Shown: positions 21,126-31,500 of the stretch, one piece after another
Position numbering within the stretch: the first letter of the stretch is position 1
How the letters are laid out: the number at the start of each line of letters is the position of its first letter
Source: Azolla caroliniana
Taxonomy: Eukaryota; Polypodiophyta
Assembly (NCBI GenBank): GCA_043228905.1
Contig: JBHGNT010000004.1
Span: forward strand, 16,120,001-16,184,000
Reading direction: 5' to 3'
Length of the DNA: 64,000 nucleotides
Notes under the pieces: generated by a model
Database searches by the model: none
Told to the model about the DNA's origin: nothing
What the model saw: the letters and a program-made list of their open reading frames with translations, nothing else
Translations under genes and position numbers: made by a program

Positions 21126-21625
21126 TGCCATGGCACTGTCCCACAGGCGTGCCAGGTGTTGTCCTCCGGAATAGTAACCGACAGACAAGAGCGCAGTAAT
21201 ATGGAATAGAGTAATATTGTAACGCATGTAAACAGTTCACGCGGGAAGCGTGGACGGCTAAAAGACCCTACGCATATAAAGGGCAGAAAACCTCTGATAG
21301 AGGTAGCGTGTAATTTTGAATGTAAAAGGCGTACCTTAATAGAGTTCTATCTTCTTTAATATTTGTGTGTATTTGTGGTTAATCTACTGTGTGTCTATAA
21401 TCCTTGGTGGCGTAGCACAATCGTAAGAGCATAGGCATGAGTAACAGTGTCTTTGCTAGCCCACTGTCTAAGGAGCTTGGTTGTAGCCGTCTCCCTTATA
21501 CGCTGCTAGGTTATGAGAGGTATCCCACTAAGTATTATGCACAGACGCTACCATTCGTGGTCACACAGTCACTTTGAGGTCTAGGTCGAAGGACTGACCA
21601 TAGATCGTGTTCCTAATCGGTAACA
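21126..21625 (+). repeat. 3' LTR of E1
   Basis: 500 bp from TGCCATGGCA to ATCGGTAACA. Both ends were set by comparison with the E5 LTR (48319-48806), which shows the same termini. A PPT-like tract, aaaggggtggg, lies just upstream (21109-21119). A TATA box (catataaagg) lies at 21273-21282, where an LTR promoter is expected. Copia C1 starts directly at 21626. Confidence 0.85.
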
Positions 21626-22353
21626 GTTGTAGTCGTCGATGAAGGAGACGAAATACCTACTCCCGCCAAGACTAATGTTTTGTGCCAGTCCCCATACATC
21701 CGAATGAATAAGGTCGAGCTTGTTACGGCTACGGTTTCGTTCGGTGGGGAATGGAAGCCGGTGTTGCTTCCCGAGTTGGAAGGCTTCACATATTTGGGCC
21801 TTCCGGCCACTGAACTTCAGCAAACCGAAAACAACTTGTTTCGTTTGCAGGACTTGAAGCCTCCGGTGATTGATGTGGCCGATCCGCTTTGGCCACAGGT
21901 CGATGTCCAATTCGACCTTCTGTCCTTTGGTGAACAAACAATGCCGACGTCATTCGTATCGAGGATGAACATCCTCCCTTCTCTACGCCCTTGCACAATA
22001 ATTTGGCCCCCTTCCTCAATGAAGCACCCAAGGTGCGTAAACCGCACCTGCATCCCCTGGTCAATGATTTGGCTGACTAACACCAGGTTCTTCGTGATAG
22101 TCGGAACATGCAATACATTCATCAGCTTCCCCTTTTGTCCGACGTGGCTCAAAGGAACTTCTCCGATATGCACGATTGGGTGAGGAGTGTCGTCTCCGGT
22201 TTTGATGACTCCCGGTTGTTCTGGTTTCTCCAAGAAAGAGAACCACTCTTTGTGGCTCGTCATGTGATTTGACGCACTGGAATCAACGTACCACACTTCC
22301 TCCGATTTGGAAGTGGTCTTCTTCATCGAGTTAGCCTCGTGTTTCATCACCAA
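21626..22353 (-). pseudogene. C1 protease and integrase N-terminal part
   Basis: The frame 22353-21817 has a copia protease (WYVDSSASNHMT; Ser where C3 has Gly in DSGAS), the LHVPTITKNLVLVSQ block and the pre-integrase region. The next frame to 21581 has the HHCC end (CEAFQLGKQHRLPF), the first catalytic Asp block (LDLIHSDVWG) and SRYFVSFIDDYN, where E1 cuts in. A frameshift lies near 21817. Confidence 0.85.
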
Positions 22354-23037
22354 GGTTGGCCCTTCTACGTAGTGCGAGTATTTCCGGTTCTCTCTGCCGG
22401 CTTTGCCGGATCCAGATCTATCCGAATTGGCGCGCTTCTTCCAGCACTCGCTTTCTCTGTGGGCCTTTTAGCACAATACCAACATTCTATGTAGGCCATT
22501 GCTTGCCGGCCTCCGGTGCCGCCTTGACTCCCCTTGCTTGTGGAGGGTCCAGAACTGTTGTCGGCACATTCTCTATGCCTTCGATCCTGTTCTTGCCGGT
22601 TGCTACCATTGCGAGCCGACCTGCCTCATCCACCACACCCACGGGGCTGATCCGCCTTCGTGTACATCATCTGTCTATGGGTGGGTGCAGTTATTGACAC
22701 ACCGGCGTGGTTCTCCTCCACAAGGAGCATCGACTATAAGTCGAAAAATGATGCGTATTCTCCCTTGTACACACAGCAGTTCGGAACACTCCGAACTTTG
22801 ACTCCAAACCTCCGAGACAGATTTGCACCAAATCGGCTTCTTCGATATTCACATTGATCGAGGCCAGAGAGTCGCAAATGTCCTTGATTTTGGAGGTGTA
22901 GTCTACCACCGACAAGTCGCATTGTCATAGGTTGCTCAGCTCCTATCGGAGTTGAAGCTTCCTAGTTGTAGTGCTTGCGGCGAAAATCTTCTTCAGATTT
23001 CCCCAAGCATCTTTCGGCGTTTTTGCATCCTAAATGT
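22354..23037 (-). pseudogene. C1 gag C-terminal part
   Basis: Pieces of gag in several frames: VVDYTSKIKDICDSLASINVNIEEADLVQI (given in parts by the frames at 22915-22691) and a decayed zinc knuckle near 22440-22480. The sequence stops at 23037, the left flank of C2. Its N-terminal half is at 28440-28690. Confidence 0.75.
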
Positions 23038-23101
23038 TGTTAGGAAATAGGTCCCTCCGGATGGGCAGTGAGAAGAACAGTACTAATGAGCAAACTCGGC
23101 C

Positions 23102-23330
23102 GAGGCCGAAACCCGATGAGGAGTACCTAGCTATGGAGAGACAGATGGTGCAGACCCGGTGAGAACCGGATGACGAGTACCCGGCTACGGAGAGATAGAT
23201 GGTGCAGACCCGGTGAGAACCGGATGACGAGTACCCTGGCTACGGAGAGATGGATGGTGCAGACCCGGTGAGAACCGGATGACGAGTACCTGGCTACGGA
23301 GAGCCGGATGGCGCAGACCCAGTGAGAATC
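23102..23330 (+). repeat. 54-bp minisatellite, 4 units, in C2 5' LTR
   Basis: Direct repeats that begin gagaaccggatgacgagtac and end gcagacccggt. One unit has an extra base. The last unit fades into gagaatcggatgaag. Confidence 0.93.
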
Positions 23331-23398
23331 GGATGAAGAGACATATTTGTAAATATATTTCTAAGAGTCCATCGTGGCTATATTTGTAAATAGCCGAA

Positions 23399-23424
23399 AA
23401 GTCATATTAGTATAAATATGACTT
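23399..23424 (+). promoter_or_regulatory. TATA box within a 10-bp inverted repeat, C2 5' LTR
   Basis: AAGTCATATT and AATATGACTT pair around AGTATA. TATAAATA lies at 23411-23418. The same structure is in the 3' LTR at 28051-28076. It is the likely core promoter. Confidence 0.65.
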
Positions 23425-23790
23425 AGGGCAAACTTATGTATATAGTTGTTGTCATTCTTGTTGGTGCAAGATTAGAGCGCGCAACTGTGTACAGAGAGAG
23501 TGAGAGAGAGAGAAAGAGGTCGTTGCCTCTGATTGTAACCGCCGCCTATGGCGAAGATAGCAAGCTCGAGGTCGTGGCCTCTGTGCTTTCTTATTGTACA
23601 TTCTGACATACTGATAGTTTGCGGTCTGTGGGCTGCCGTGGTTTTTTCCCGAGTTTGGGTTTTCCACATAAACATCCTGTGTACTCTTCTCTCTATCATG
23701 TTTGTGTTTCATTCCCTATTTTCTGTGTTTTATTCTAGGCTCGGTTATGCCCGAGTGTTGTTTAAACGGAGCATGTAGTTCCTGTCAAAG

Positions 23791-23803
23791 TGGTATCATA
23801 GCG
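23791..23803 (+). other. Primer-binding site of C2
   Basis: TGGTATCATAGCG, close to the plant initiator tRNA-Met primer site TGGTATCAGAGC, 3 nt after the LTR. Confidence 0.85.
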
Positions 23804-23817
23804 AAACGACACAGAAA

Positions 23818-24858
23818 ATGGACGACTCATTGGGAGGCATGTTCAAGCTCACCGGCTCCAACTACTCGGTGTGGAAATCGAAAATGAAGGACATGCTCGT
23901 GGTTAAAGATCTTTGGTTGCCGGTTCAATTCGGGGACAAGAGACCGGACAAAATCGACGCCACAATATGGGAGGTGATGCACATGAAGACAACGACTTAC
24001 ATACGGTGCTCTATCGACATGAGCCTATACAACAACTTCAATGAAGAGAGCAAGGCTCATGAGCTCTGGGAGAAAATCGGCATTATGTTTCAAAACAGAA
24101 ATGTTGTTAACCAGGTTTCGGTATTCCGGAAGCTAGTAAGACTTCGGTACCAAGATGGCTCCAGCATGGCAGAGCACATGAATGCCTTCCAGGGGCTGAT
24201 ACACTAGGCAACATCATTGGAAATACCTCTCGCCGATGAGGTACTAGCGCTACTCCTGCTCGGTTCCCTCCCGGATAGCTGGGAGACGTTGGTTGTCACT
24301 TTGGGCAACGCCGGGCCGGAAGGGAAACGGTTATCCCTAGCAAGAGTGAAGTCGAGCTTGCTAGATGAGGAGGCGCGTCGGAAAGACAAGGATACGAGCT
24401 CCGACTCCAAAGCGCTCCTTACCGAATCGGAACGCGGAAGACAAAGGAACCGTAGCCCCCAGAACCGGGAAAAGTCGGGGACACGGTCAAAGTCAAGGGG
24501 GAGGCCTAGTTGCTTCTATTGTGGCAAGCCGGGACACTTCCAGAAGAACTGTCGGCATTTCCGTAAAGACAAGGAAACCGACGGCACCGATTCGAAGCGG
24601 ACACCGGACCGAAACAGTAAAGACCATAGGGGACCGGACTGGAAGGGAACGACGACAATCGCGGCAAGTGAAGAAGAGTTGATGCTCATCACCGAGGAGA
24701 GTGAGATAAACCTTGCCGGCGACGAGATGACCTGGGTGGTCGACTCCGAAGCGTCATTCCACCTTACCCTAGACCGGAAGTGCTTCTCATCCTACTTAGC
24801 CGGTGATCACGGCTGTGTCCGGATGGGAATGAAGGTACATGCCGAATTGTCGGCATAG
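23818..24858 (+). pseudogene. C2 gag and protease
   Basis: Gag starts MDDSLGGMFKLTGSNYSVW at 23818, typical for copia gag. A stop at 24205 is followed by the same frame to 24858: capsid end, then a CX2CX4HX4C knuckle (CFYC, GH, NC) at about 24511-24552, then the protease WVVDSEASFHLT. The active site is DSEA (24742-24753) where copia proteases have DSGA, a Gly-to-Glu change. The frame breaks at 24858. Confidence 0.88.
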
Positions 24859-24863
24859 GAGAC

Positions 24864-25740
24864 GTGTGGCTGACAACACCAACCGGATGCAAACTGCTGC
24901 TGAAGGATGTCCGACACGTTCCGGAGGTTCGTCTGAACCTGATATCAGCCGGTCGGCTAGATGATGAAGGCTACACGGGTAGCATCCGGAACGGTGTTAT
25001 GAAGTTCAGCAAAGGGAGCCTGATTGTGGCTCAGGCCCGGAAGGTCAACACGTTGTACCTGATGAATGCCTGGTTATGCCCGGAAGAAGTGAACGTGGCA
25101 TCCGACACTGCCAGTGAGCTGTGGCACAAGAGACTGTGCCACATGAGCGAGAAGGGGATGAAGAGGCTTGCAGACGACAACCTCATTCCAATGAAGAACG
25201 TGCACTTGGAGAAGTGCACTGATTGTCTGGCCGGTAAACAAACCCGGACCTCCTTCCGATCGAGGCCACCGATGAGACGTAATGCACCACTGGAGTTGGT
25301 GCATATTGATGTATGTCAAGTGGATACGAAGTCACATGCCGAATCGCAGTACTTCGTGACGTTCATAGATGACCACAACCGGAAGCTGTGGACCACACCG
25401 TTGAAGACGAAGGATCAGGTGTTATCCGTCTTCAAAGAGCTCCACGCGAGAGTGGAAAGAGAAACCGGCCAGAAGCTGAAGGCGGTTTGAGCAGATAACG
25501 GAGGTGAATACCGGGGGCAGTTCGAGGAGTACTGTCGCTCGAAGGGAATCCAGCTCAAATTTACCGTGCCGAAGACGCCGGAACTAAACGGGCTGGCCAA
25601 GAGGATGAACCAGACCATAATGGAGAGGGTCTAGAGTATGCTGGCGCATGCAAAACTACCCAACAAGTTTTGGGTTGAGGCACTATCGACGGCGACATAT
25701 GTGATAAATAGATCACCCTCAGTACCCCTGGACCGGTAAG
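24864..25740 (+). pseudogene. C2 integrase
   Basis: The frame from 24864 holds the pre-integrase region (VRHVPEVRLNLISAGRLDDEG), the HHCC finger (LWHKRLCHMSEKG to CTDCLAGK), the first Asp block (LVHIDVC) and FVTFIDDHNRK. After a stop at 25490 come DNGGEY and LNGLAKRMNQTIME. The D, D, E sites remain, with Lys where Glu-Arg is usual near the last block. Stops at 25490, 25634 and 25739 break it. Confidence 0.88.
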
Positions 25741-26155
25741 GAAGTGTCCTACCGGCATCTGAAGGTATTCGGGTGTCTCGCGTACATGCATGTAGCTAAG
25801 GACCGGAGAGGAAAGTTAGATCCAAATACCGAGCCATGCATATTCCTCGGTTACGACGACGATGAGTTCGGCTACCGAGTGTGGGACCTGGTCGACAAGA
25901 AGGTATTCCGAAGTCGAGATATTATCTTCATGAAGGACAAGACCCTCACTGACTGGGAGTCAGAGAAGAAGATAATGAACTCCGAGTCGACCGGTAAGGA
26001 TCGATTCTATGATGAACAGACCCAACTGGCAAGAGACCGGTTAGCACTCTGAACCAGCCGGTTACATTGAGGATACCAAACCGGCAAAACAAGAAGTAGA
26101 GGAAGCCGAAACCGAAACCGGACAAGACCCCGAATGGGATTCGGATGAAGAGCAA
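25741..26155 (+). pseudogene. C2 integrase C-terminal region and link to RT
   Basis: The frame 25744-26052 has FGCLAYMHVAKDRRGKLDPNTEPCIFLGY (shown here as separate blocks FGCLAYMHVAK and CIFLGYDDDEFGYRVW) and SRDIIFMKDK, the usual copia GKF-like C-terminal domain. It is followed by an acidic link in another frame that leads into RT. Confidence 0.82.
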
Positions 26156-27635
26156 ATGGAGGAGCCGGTTACCGAAGGCCAAAGACGGAGATATCCTCTC
26201 AGAGAGAGAAGAGCCCCCCAGAGATTTCCGGATGCAGAGCATGTGCTGCTAACCGATGAGGGGGAGCCAGAAAGCTTCGTAGAGGCGAAGGATGACACCC
26301 ACAACCGCAAATGGTTAAGTGCCATGCAGGATGAGGTGGATTCCTTGCATGAGAACCATACGTATGAATTGGTGGAGTTGCCGAAAGGAAAGCGGGCATT
26401 CCGAAATAAGTGGGTGTACAAGTTGAAACCGGGAGATGCCCGCAACCCCCCGAGATACAAAGCCAGGATCGTGGTGAAGGGGTTCCAGCAGAAGAAGGGT
26501 GTGGACTTCGACGAGATATTTGCCCCGGTAGTAAAGATGACCTCCATTCGGACAATGCTGAGTATATCGGCAAGCATGGACCTCGAGGTAGAGCAGTTGG
26601 ACGTGAAGACGACATTCGTTCACGGCGACCTCCTAATACTCCTTCTGTACGTGGACGACATGTTGATCGTCAGACGGGACCAAGCCAAAATACGGATGTT
26701 GAAGAAGGCTCTCAACCAGACCTTCTCAATGAAAGACTTGGGTCCGGCAAGACAGATGTTGGGGATGCATATCATCCGGAACCGGTCAATGCAGCAATTT
26801 TGGCTGTCACAGGAGAAGTACATGACAAAGGTGCTTCAGCGGTTCAACATGTCAGATGAGAAACCGGTCGGATCGACACTTTTGGCAAACTGCAGGTTAT
26901 CCGGTAAGCAAAGCCCGAAGACGAAAGCAAAGAAGGCCGAGATCATGAAGGTCCCATATGCGTCTGCCGTCGGGAGCTTGATTTACGCAATGGTGTGTAC
27001 CCGACCGGATATAGGCTACGCAGTCAGAGTGGTGAGCCGGTTTATGAGCAATCCCGGCAAGGAGCACTGGAACGTGGTCAAATGGATACTCCGTTACTTG
27101 AAGGGCACTTCGAATATGTGTCTCCGATTCGGCTCCGGTAAACCTCAACTTGACGGTTTTACCGATTCGGACATGTCGGCTGATGTGGATACTAGCCGGT
27201 CTACATCCGGGTATGTAATGACATATGAAGGGGGAGCTGTTTCGTGGCAATCTAGGCTGTAGAAGACGGTTGCGCTGTCAACCACAGAGGCGGAGTACAT
27301 GGCGGCTGTGGAAGCCGGCAAGGAAATATTATGGATGAAGGACTTCATCGGAGAGCTCGGTATCAAGCAAGATGAATATCGGCTCTACTGCGATAGTCAA
27401 AGTGCCATCCACCTTGCTAAGAATGCGGCCTACCATTCCCGGACGAAGCATATCCAGCGAAGGTCTCACTGGATCTAGGAAAGAGTAGATGACCAGCAGT
27501 TCGCACTGACGAAGATCCACACGGCCGAGAACGGGTCAGATATGTTGACCAAAGTACTGATACTCGACAAGCTGGATGCATGCCGGAAGCGGGTCGGACT
27601 AGTAAGACATCCCATGCCGGAGTGAAGGGGGAGTT
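26156..27635 (+). pseudogene. C2 RT and RNase H with an in-frame RT deletion
   Basis: The open frame 26156-27262 has the RT start (WLSAMQDEVDSL, RNKWVYKLK, KARIVVKGF), then LDVKTTFVHGDL joined directly to LILLLYVDDMLIV at about 26630. Copia RTs usually have some 70-80 residues between these, including the KSLYGLKQ block seen in C3. The frame stays open across the join. RNase H (STTEAEYMAA, YCDSQSAIHLAKN, RTKHI) continues after a stop at 27260. It ends at MPE, then the PPT gaagggggag (27623-27632). Confidence 0.9.
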
Positions 27636-28439
27636 TGTTAGGAAATAGGTCCCTCCGGATGGGAAGTGAGAAGAACAGTACTGATGAGCAAACTCGGTCG
27701 AGGCCGAAACCGGATGAGGAGTACCCGGCTACGGAGAGCCGGATGGTGCAGACCCGGTGAGAACCGGATGACGAGTACCCGGCTACGGAGAGATGGATGG
27801 TGCAGACCCAATGAGAACCGGATGACGAGTACCCGGCTATGGAGAGACGGATGGTGCAGACCCGGTGAGAACCGGATGACGAGTACCTTGGCTACGGAGA
27901 GACGGATGGTGCAGACCCAGTGAGAACCGGATGACGAGTACCCGTCTACGGAGAGCCGGATGCCGCAGACCTAGTGAGAATCGGATGAAGAGACATATTT
28001 GTAAATATGTTTCTGAGAGTCCATCGTGGCTATATTTGTAAATAGCCGAAAAGTCATATTAGTATAAATATGACTTAGGGCAAACTTATGTATATAGTTG
28101 TTGTCATTCTTGTTGGCGCAAGATTAGAGCGCGCAACTGTGTACAGAGAGAGTGAGAGAGAGAGAAAGAGGTCGTTGCCTCTGATTGTAACCACCGCCTA
28201 TGGCGAAGATAGCAAGCTCGAGGTCGTGGCCTCGGTGCTTTCGTATTGTACATTCTGACATAGTGATAGTTTGCGGTCTGTGGGCTACTGTGGTTTTTTC
28301 CCGAGTTTGGGTTTTCCACGTAAACATCCTGTGTACTCTTGTCTCTATCGTGTTTGTGTTTCATTCCCTGTTTTCTGTGTTTTATTCTAGGCTCGGTTGT
28401 GGCCGAGTGTTGTTTAAACGGAGCGTGTAGTTCCTATCA
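27636..28439 (+). repeat. 3' LTR of C2
   Basis: 804 bp, TGTTAGG to TATCA. It has five units of the 54-bp repeat (27700-27975) against four in the 5' LTR; the 54-bp length difference equals one unit. Confidence 0.93.
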
Positions 28440-28745
28440 AATGTAGCTTAGGAGTTGTTCGCCCACACAAGACGCGAAGCAGTACAGTAGTCTGCTCGCT
28501 GACTGTTCCCACACCGGGAAATCTCTCTGTGTCGATTCAGGTGCTGTGTCATTTGCTCCATCGACATAGCTCTAGTAACCGTGCCCGAGCAGGTGCTGGT
28601 GCATCTTGTAGGACCAAGATGCATAGTTGTTTCGGTTGAGCTTCTCCGTCGGAAGCGAGCTAGCCATGCCTCTGTCCATCGGTTTTTACCTGTTCTTCTT
28701 GGTCGGTTTTCTTTTCAAGTTATGTCGGCTGCAGATGTTCTGAAC
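28440..28745 (-). pseudogene. C1 gag N-terminal part
   Basis: Minus-strand sequence matches the C3 gag start: MASSLPTEK, NYASWSYKMHQ, LLGHGY, SYVDGANDT, then the DFPVWEQSASR block. It rejoins 22354-23037 across C2. The ATG lies near 28665. No single long frame remains. Confidence 0.78.
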
Positions 28746-28763
28746 CCTCGCGCTCTAATACCA
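28746..28763 (-). other. Primer-binding site of C1
   Basis: Element strand TGGTATTAGAGCGCGAGG, directly after the LTR. It is an initiator tRNA-Met type site with one change. Confidence 0.88.
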
Positions 28764-29151
28764 TGTAAAAGCTGTGCGGAAGCAATAGAAGACCGAACAT
28801 AGAAAGGAAGGTTTAATGGAGAGCTTAGAAAATACACAGTATGCGAGAGAGACAGAGAGAGAGAGAGCACACAGAAACTCAATTCAAAATAATACTCAAT
28901 CTGTACATCTTATGTGTTCAGTGAACACTTTTATACAAGTCCATACGGACTAGCAGAAGTATGGTGTACTTCAATGCTCACACAAGCGTCTGACACTAAC
29001 TATGAGACATTAACTACCTAGTAGTCTAGGTTGCTACTACGCTTCCGGTTACTGATGGATCCAGCTCACCGATCCGGCTCATCCTTCCGGATGCCGATCT
29101 GGCTTAGGCTTATTCAGCCAATCCGGATCCAATTGAGCTTGTGACTCAACA
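28764..29151 (-). repeat. 5' LTR of C1
   Basis: 388 bp. Plus-strand ends are TGTAAAAG and GACTCAACA. The outer end forms GTTGAG, 7-nt loop, CTCAAT on the element strand. A GA-repeat lies at 28850-28866. Confidence 0.88.
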
Positions 29152-30184
29152 ACGTTGTACACTCACTTACGTCCGATCGGTTTACAGTGTTGAGGAGGGT
29201 CAACTAGGTCCCATATGTCGTTGGCATCAAGTGCCCGCATTTCTTCCTCCATAGCGACACGCCAATTTGCGTCCTTTTTCCGCTTCTGCATAGCTCTCCG
29301 ACTCATGCACTTCCACCACCTTGGTCATGTACCCATAGTGATGTGCCATGTACTCATTGTACCCGTACCACTTCATGGGGTTCTTCTGGCGGGAAGACCG
29401 GCGTAACTTATCGTTACCCGGTTTGAGGCCCTTCTTGGCCGGTTCGGTCTTCATTGCCGAAGATCTGCCTTCATCCTTTCCGGAGTCGGATTCGCTCAAA
29501 TCCGACTCAATGTTGCCGGTTTCGTATTCCGGCATCTTCTTCTTCCCCTTTTCCTTGCGTGTGAATCGTCTCCTTGGTTCCTTGCGCGGGGAGACCACGG
29601 TAGAGTCTCCACTACTTGCCGGTTTGTTATCCGACTGGTCCTCCCGGCTCAGCCGCTCATTCGGTCCACTTAGCCAGAATGAGATCGGATTCTCTTCTAG
29701 AGTGCCGAAGTCTTCATCTTCTACCTGGACCTGTTCAGGCTCACTAGCCTCATCCTCCGGTATCGGGTTGGGGTCGGAAGTCGGAGCCGGTAAGGCATAC
29801 CATGATATCGTCTCATCAAACTCAACATCCCGGCTAACTCGGACCTGCTTCGACCGGGGGTTATAACACTTATACCCCTTTCCCTCATGCGAGTAACTGA
29901 CCAGGATGCATTTCTCCGACTTTGCATCCAACTTCCTCCGTTTCTCATCCGGCACATGCACATATGCAATGCTACCGAATATTCAAAGGTGTCTCAGATT
30001 CGGCTTGCGCCCCAAATACAACTCATGCGTGGACACCTTTTCACCGATCCGGTTTTGGATATAGACGGTCGTCCGTACCGCCTCAGCCCAGTAGAAATGG
30101 GGCATGCTCTTCTCCTCCAGCATTGCCCTTGCCGCGTTGACAATCCACCGATTCTTCCTTTTGGCCACTCGGTTTTCCTCCGGT
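29152..30184 (-). pseudogene. C5 integrase C-terminal part and RT start
   Basis: The frame 29961-29227 begins with VPDEKRRKLDAKSEKCILV and has KGYKCYNPRSKQVRVSRDV, then a charged linker and SYAEAEKGRKLA, the RT entry block (C3 has SYAEVAKGVNWHA). The frame 30168-29983 has KNRWIVNAARAMLEE and YWAEAVRTTVYIQNRIG, the end of the integrase core. Frameshifts lie near 29975 and 29290. Confidence 0.82.
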
Positions 30185-31082
30185 GTGTATCTACAGCTAA
30201 ACTCTCTCTGAATTCCTTTTTGCTAGAGATAACCGTTAAATTGGCTGGAAAAATATTCTTTTCCACCATCCAACCGCAGGCACTTGATCTTCCTCTCTGT
30301 TTCCCGTTCAACCAGGCTTTGCAGGTTCCGGAAACACTCGAAGACTTCACTCTTCCACTCAATGAGGTAGATCCATGTGTGCCGGCTATAGTCGTCAATG
30401 AAGGAGACGAAGTATCGACTCCCGCCAAGACTAACGTTTTGTGTTGGTCCCCATACATCCGAATGAATAAGGTCGAGCTTGTTACGGCTACGGTTTCGTT
30501 CGGTGGGGAATGCAAGCCGGTGTTGCTTCCCGAGTTGGCAGGCTTCACAAATTTCGGCCTTCCGGCCACTAAACTTCGGCAAACCGAAAACAACTTGTTT
30601 CGTTTGCAGGTCTTGAAGCCTCCGGTAATTGACGTGTATCTACAGCTAAACTCTCTCCGAATTCCTTTTTGCTGCAGATAACTGTTGAATTGGCCATAAA
30701 AATATTCTTTTCCACCATCCGATTGTAGGCACTTGATCTTCCTCTCTGTTTCCCGTTCAACCAGGCTTTGCAGGTTCCGGAAACACTCGAAGACTTCACT
30801 CATTCGCTCAATGAGGTAGATTCATGTGTGCCGACTATAGTCGCCAATAAAGGAGACGAAGTATCGACTCCCGCCAAGACTAACATTCTGTGCCGGTCCC
30901 CATACATCCGAATGAATAAGGTCGAGCTTGATACGGCTACGGTTTCGTTCGGTGGGGAATGGAAGCCGGTGTTACTTCCCGAGTTGGTAGGCTTCACAAT
31001 TATCAGCCTTCCGGCCACTAAACTTCGGCAAACCAAAAACAACTTGTTTCGTTTGCAGGTCTTGAAGCCTCCGGTAATTGAC
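30185..31082 (-). repeat. 449-bp direct tandem duplication in C5 integrase
   Basis: Units 30185-30633 and 30634-31082. Three anchors (gtgtatctacagc, ccatacatccgaatg, tccggtaattgacg) all keep a 449-bp offset. The junction shares gtg. Each unit codes the integrase finger end, the first Asp block and the DGGKEYF block. The size shifts the frame. Confidence 0.93.
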
Positions 31083-31500
31083 GTGACCAATCCGCTTGGG
31101 CCAGAGATCAATTTTTTGTCCTTTGGCGAACAAAGCGGTGCCGACATCATTGGTATCGAGGATAAACATTCTCCCGTCTCTACGCCCTTGTGCAGTGATT
31201 TAGCCCTCTTCCTCTATGAAGCACCCGAGGTGTGTAAACCGCACCTGCATCCCCTTGTCGACAATCTGTCCAACCAACACCAGGTTCTTCGTGATAGTCG
31301 GAACGTGTAATACGTTCATCAGCTTCCCCCTCTGTCCGACGTGGCTCAAAGGGACTTCTCAAACATGCACGATTAGGTGTGGAGTGTCCTGTCTGGTTTC
31401 GACAACTCCTGGTTGTTCCGGTTTCTCTAAGAAAGAGAACCACTCTTCGTTGCTTGTCATATGATTTGATGCACCAGAATCAATGTACCACACTTACTCC
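30185..31500 (-). pseudogene. C5 protease, pre-integrase and integrase core
   Basis: Right to left: protease (YIDSGASNHMTS, about 31465-31485, preceded by a stop), the LHVPTITKNLVLVGQIVDKG block at 31320-31250, the pre-integrase frame 31169-30972 (RIGHVNYRRLQDL), then the duplicated core with CEACQLGKQHRL, LDLIHSDVWGP, FVSFIDDYSRH and DGGKEYF. Stops and frameshifts are frequent. Confidence 0.85.

Larger units (their letters stand above)
6308..21625 (+). mobile_element. Gypsy element E1 (family E), interrupted three times
   Basis: Ty3/gypsy element on the plus strand: end of gag, protease, RT, RNase H, integrase, a post-pol ORF and the 3' LTR. Its 5' part is cut off by G0. G2 separates RNase H from integrase and a solo LTR splits the post-pol ORF. 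Its 3' LTR ends at 21625 directly against copia C1 integrase, so E1 inserted into C1. The lack of a chromodomain, an RT box of LDDFMVYG and a gene after pol suggest the Athila/Tat branch; this is family knowledge, not a tree. Confidence 0.88.
23038..23787 (+). repeat. 5' LTR of C2
   Basis: 750 bp, TGTTAGG to TGTCA. It holds four units of a 54-bp minisatellite (23102-23323), a TATA box within a short inverted repeat (23399-23424) and an AG-repeat near 23490-23518. Confidence 0.93.
23038..28439 (+). mobile_element. Copia element C2, complete with 5-bp target duplication
   Basis: Plus-strand Ty1/copia with LTRs 23038-23787 and 27636-28439, PBS, gag, protease, integrase, RT, RNase H and PPT. The flanks are AATGT at 23033-23037 and AATGT at 28440-28444, a perfect 5-bp duplication. 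It belongs to a different copia family from C1, C3, C4 and C5. It is non-autonomous because of stops and an in-frame RT deletion. Confidence 0.95.
21626..29151 (-). mobile_element. Copia element C1, interrupted by C2 and by E1
   Basis: Minus-strand Ty1/copia. Right to left: 5' LTR, PBS, gag N-part, C2 insertion, rest of gag, protease, start of integrase, E1 insertion. The rest lies left of the window. Same family as C3, C4 and C5. It sits in the RT region of C5. Confidence 0.88.

Noticed and set aside
20656-21136. Two minus-strand frames of 145 and 156 codons
   Set aside because: Shadows of the repeat-rich acidic tail of E1 ORF3; low complexity, no homologue in E5 in that frame.
23102-23330. 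Possible CRISPR array
   Set aside because: The 54-bp units are contiguous with no unique spacers, and they lie inside both LTRs of a copia element.
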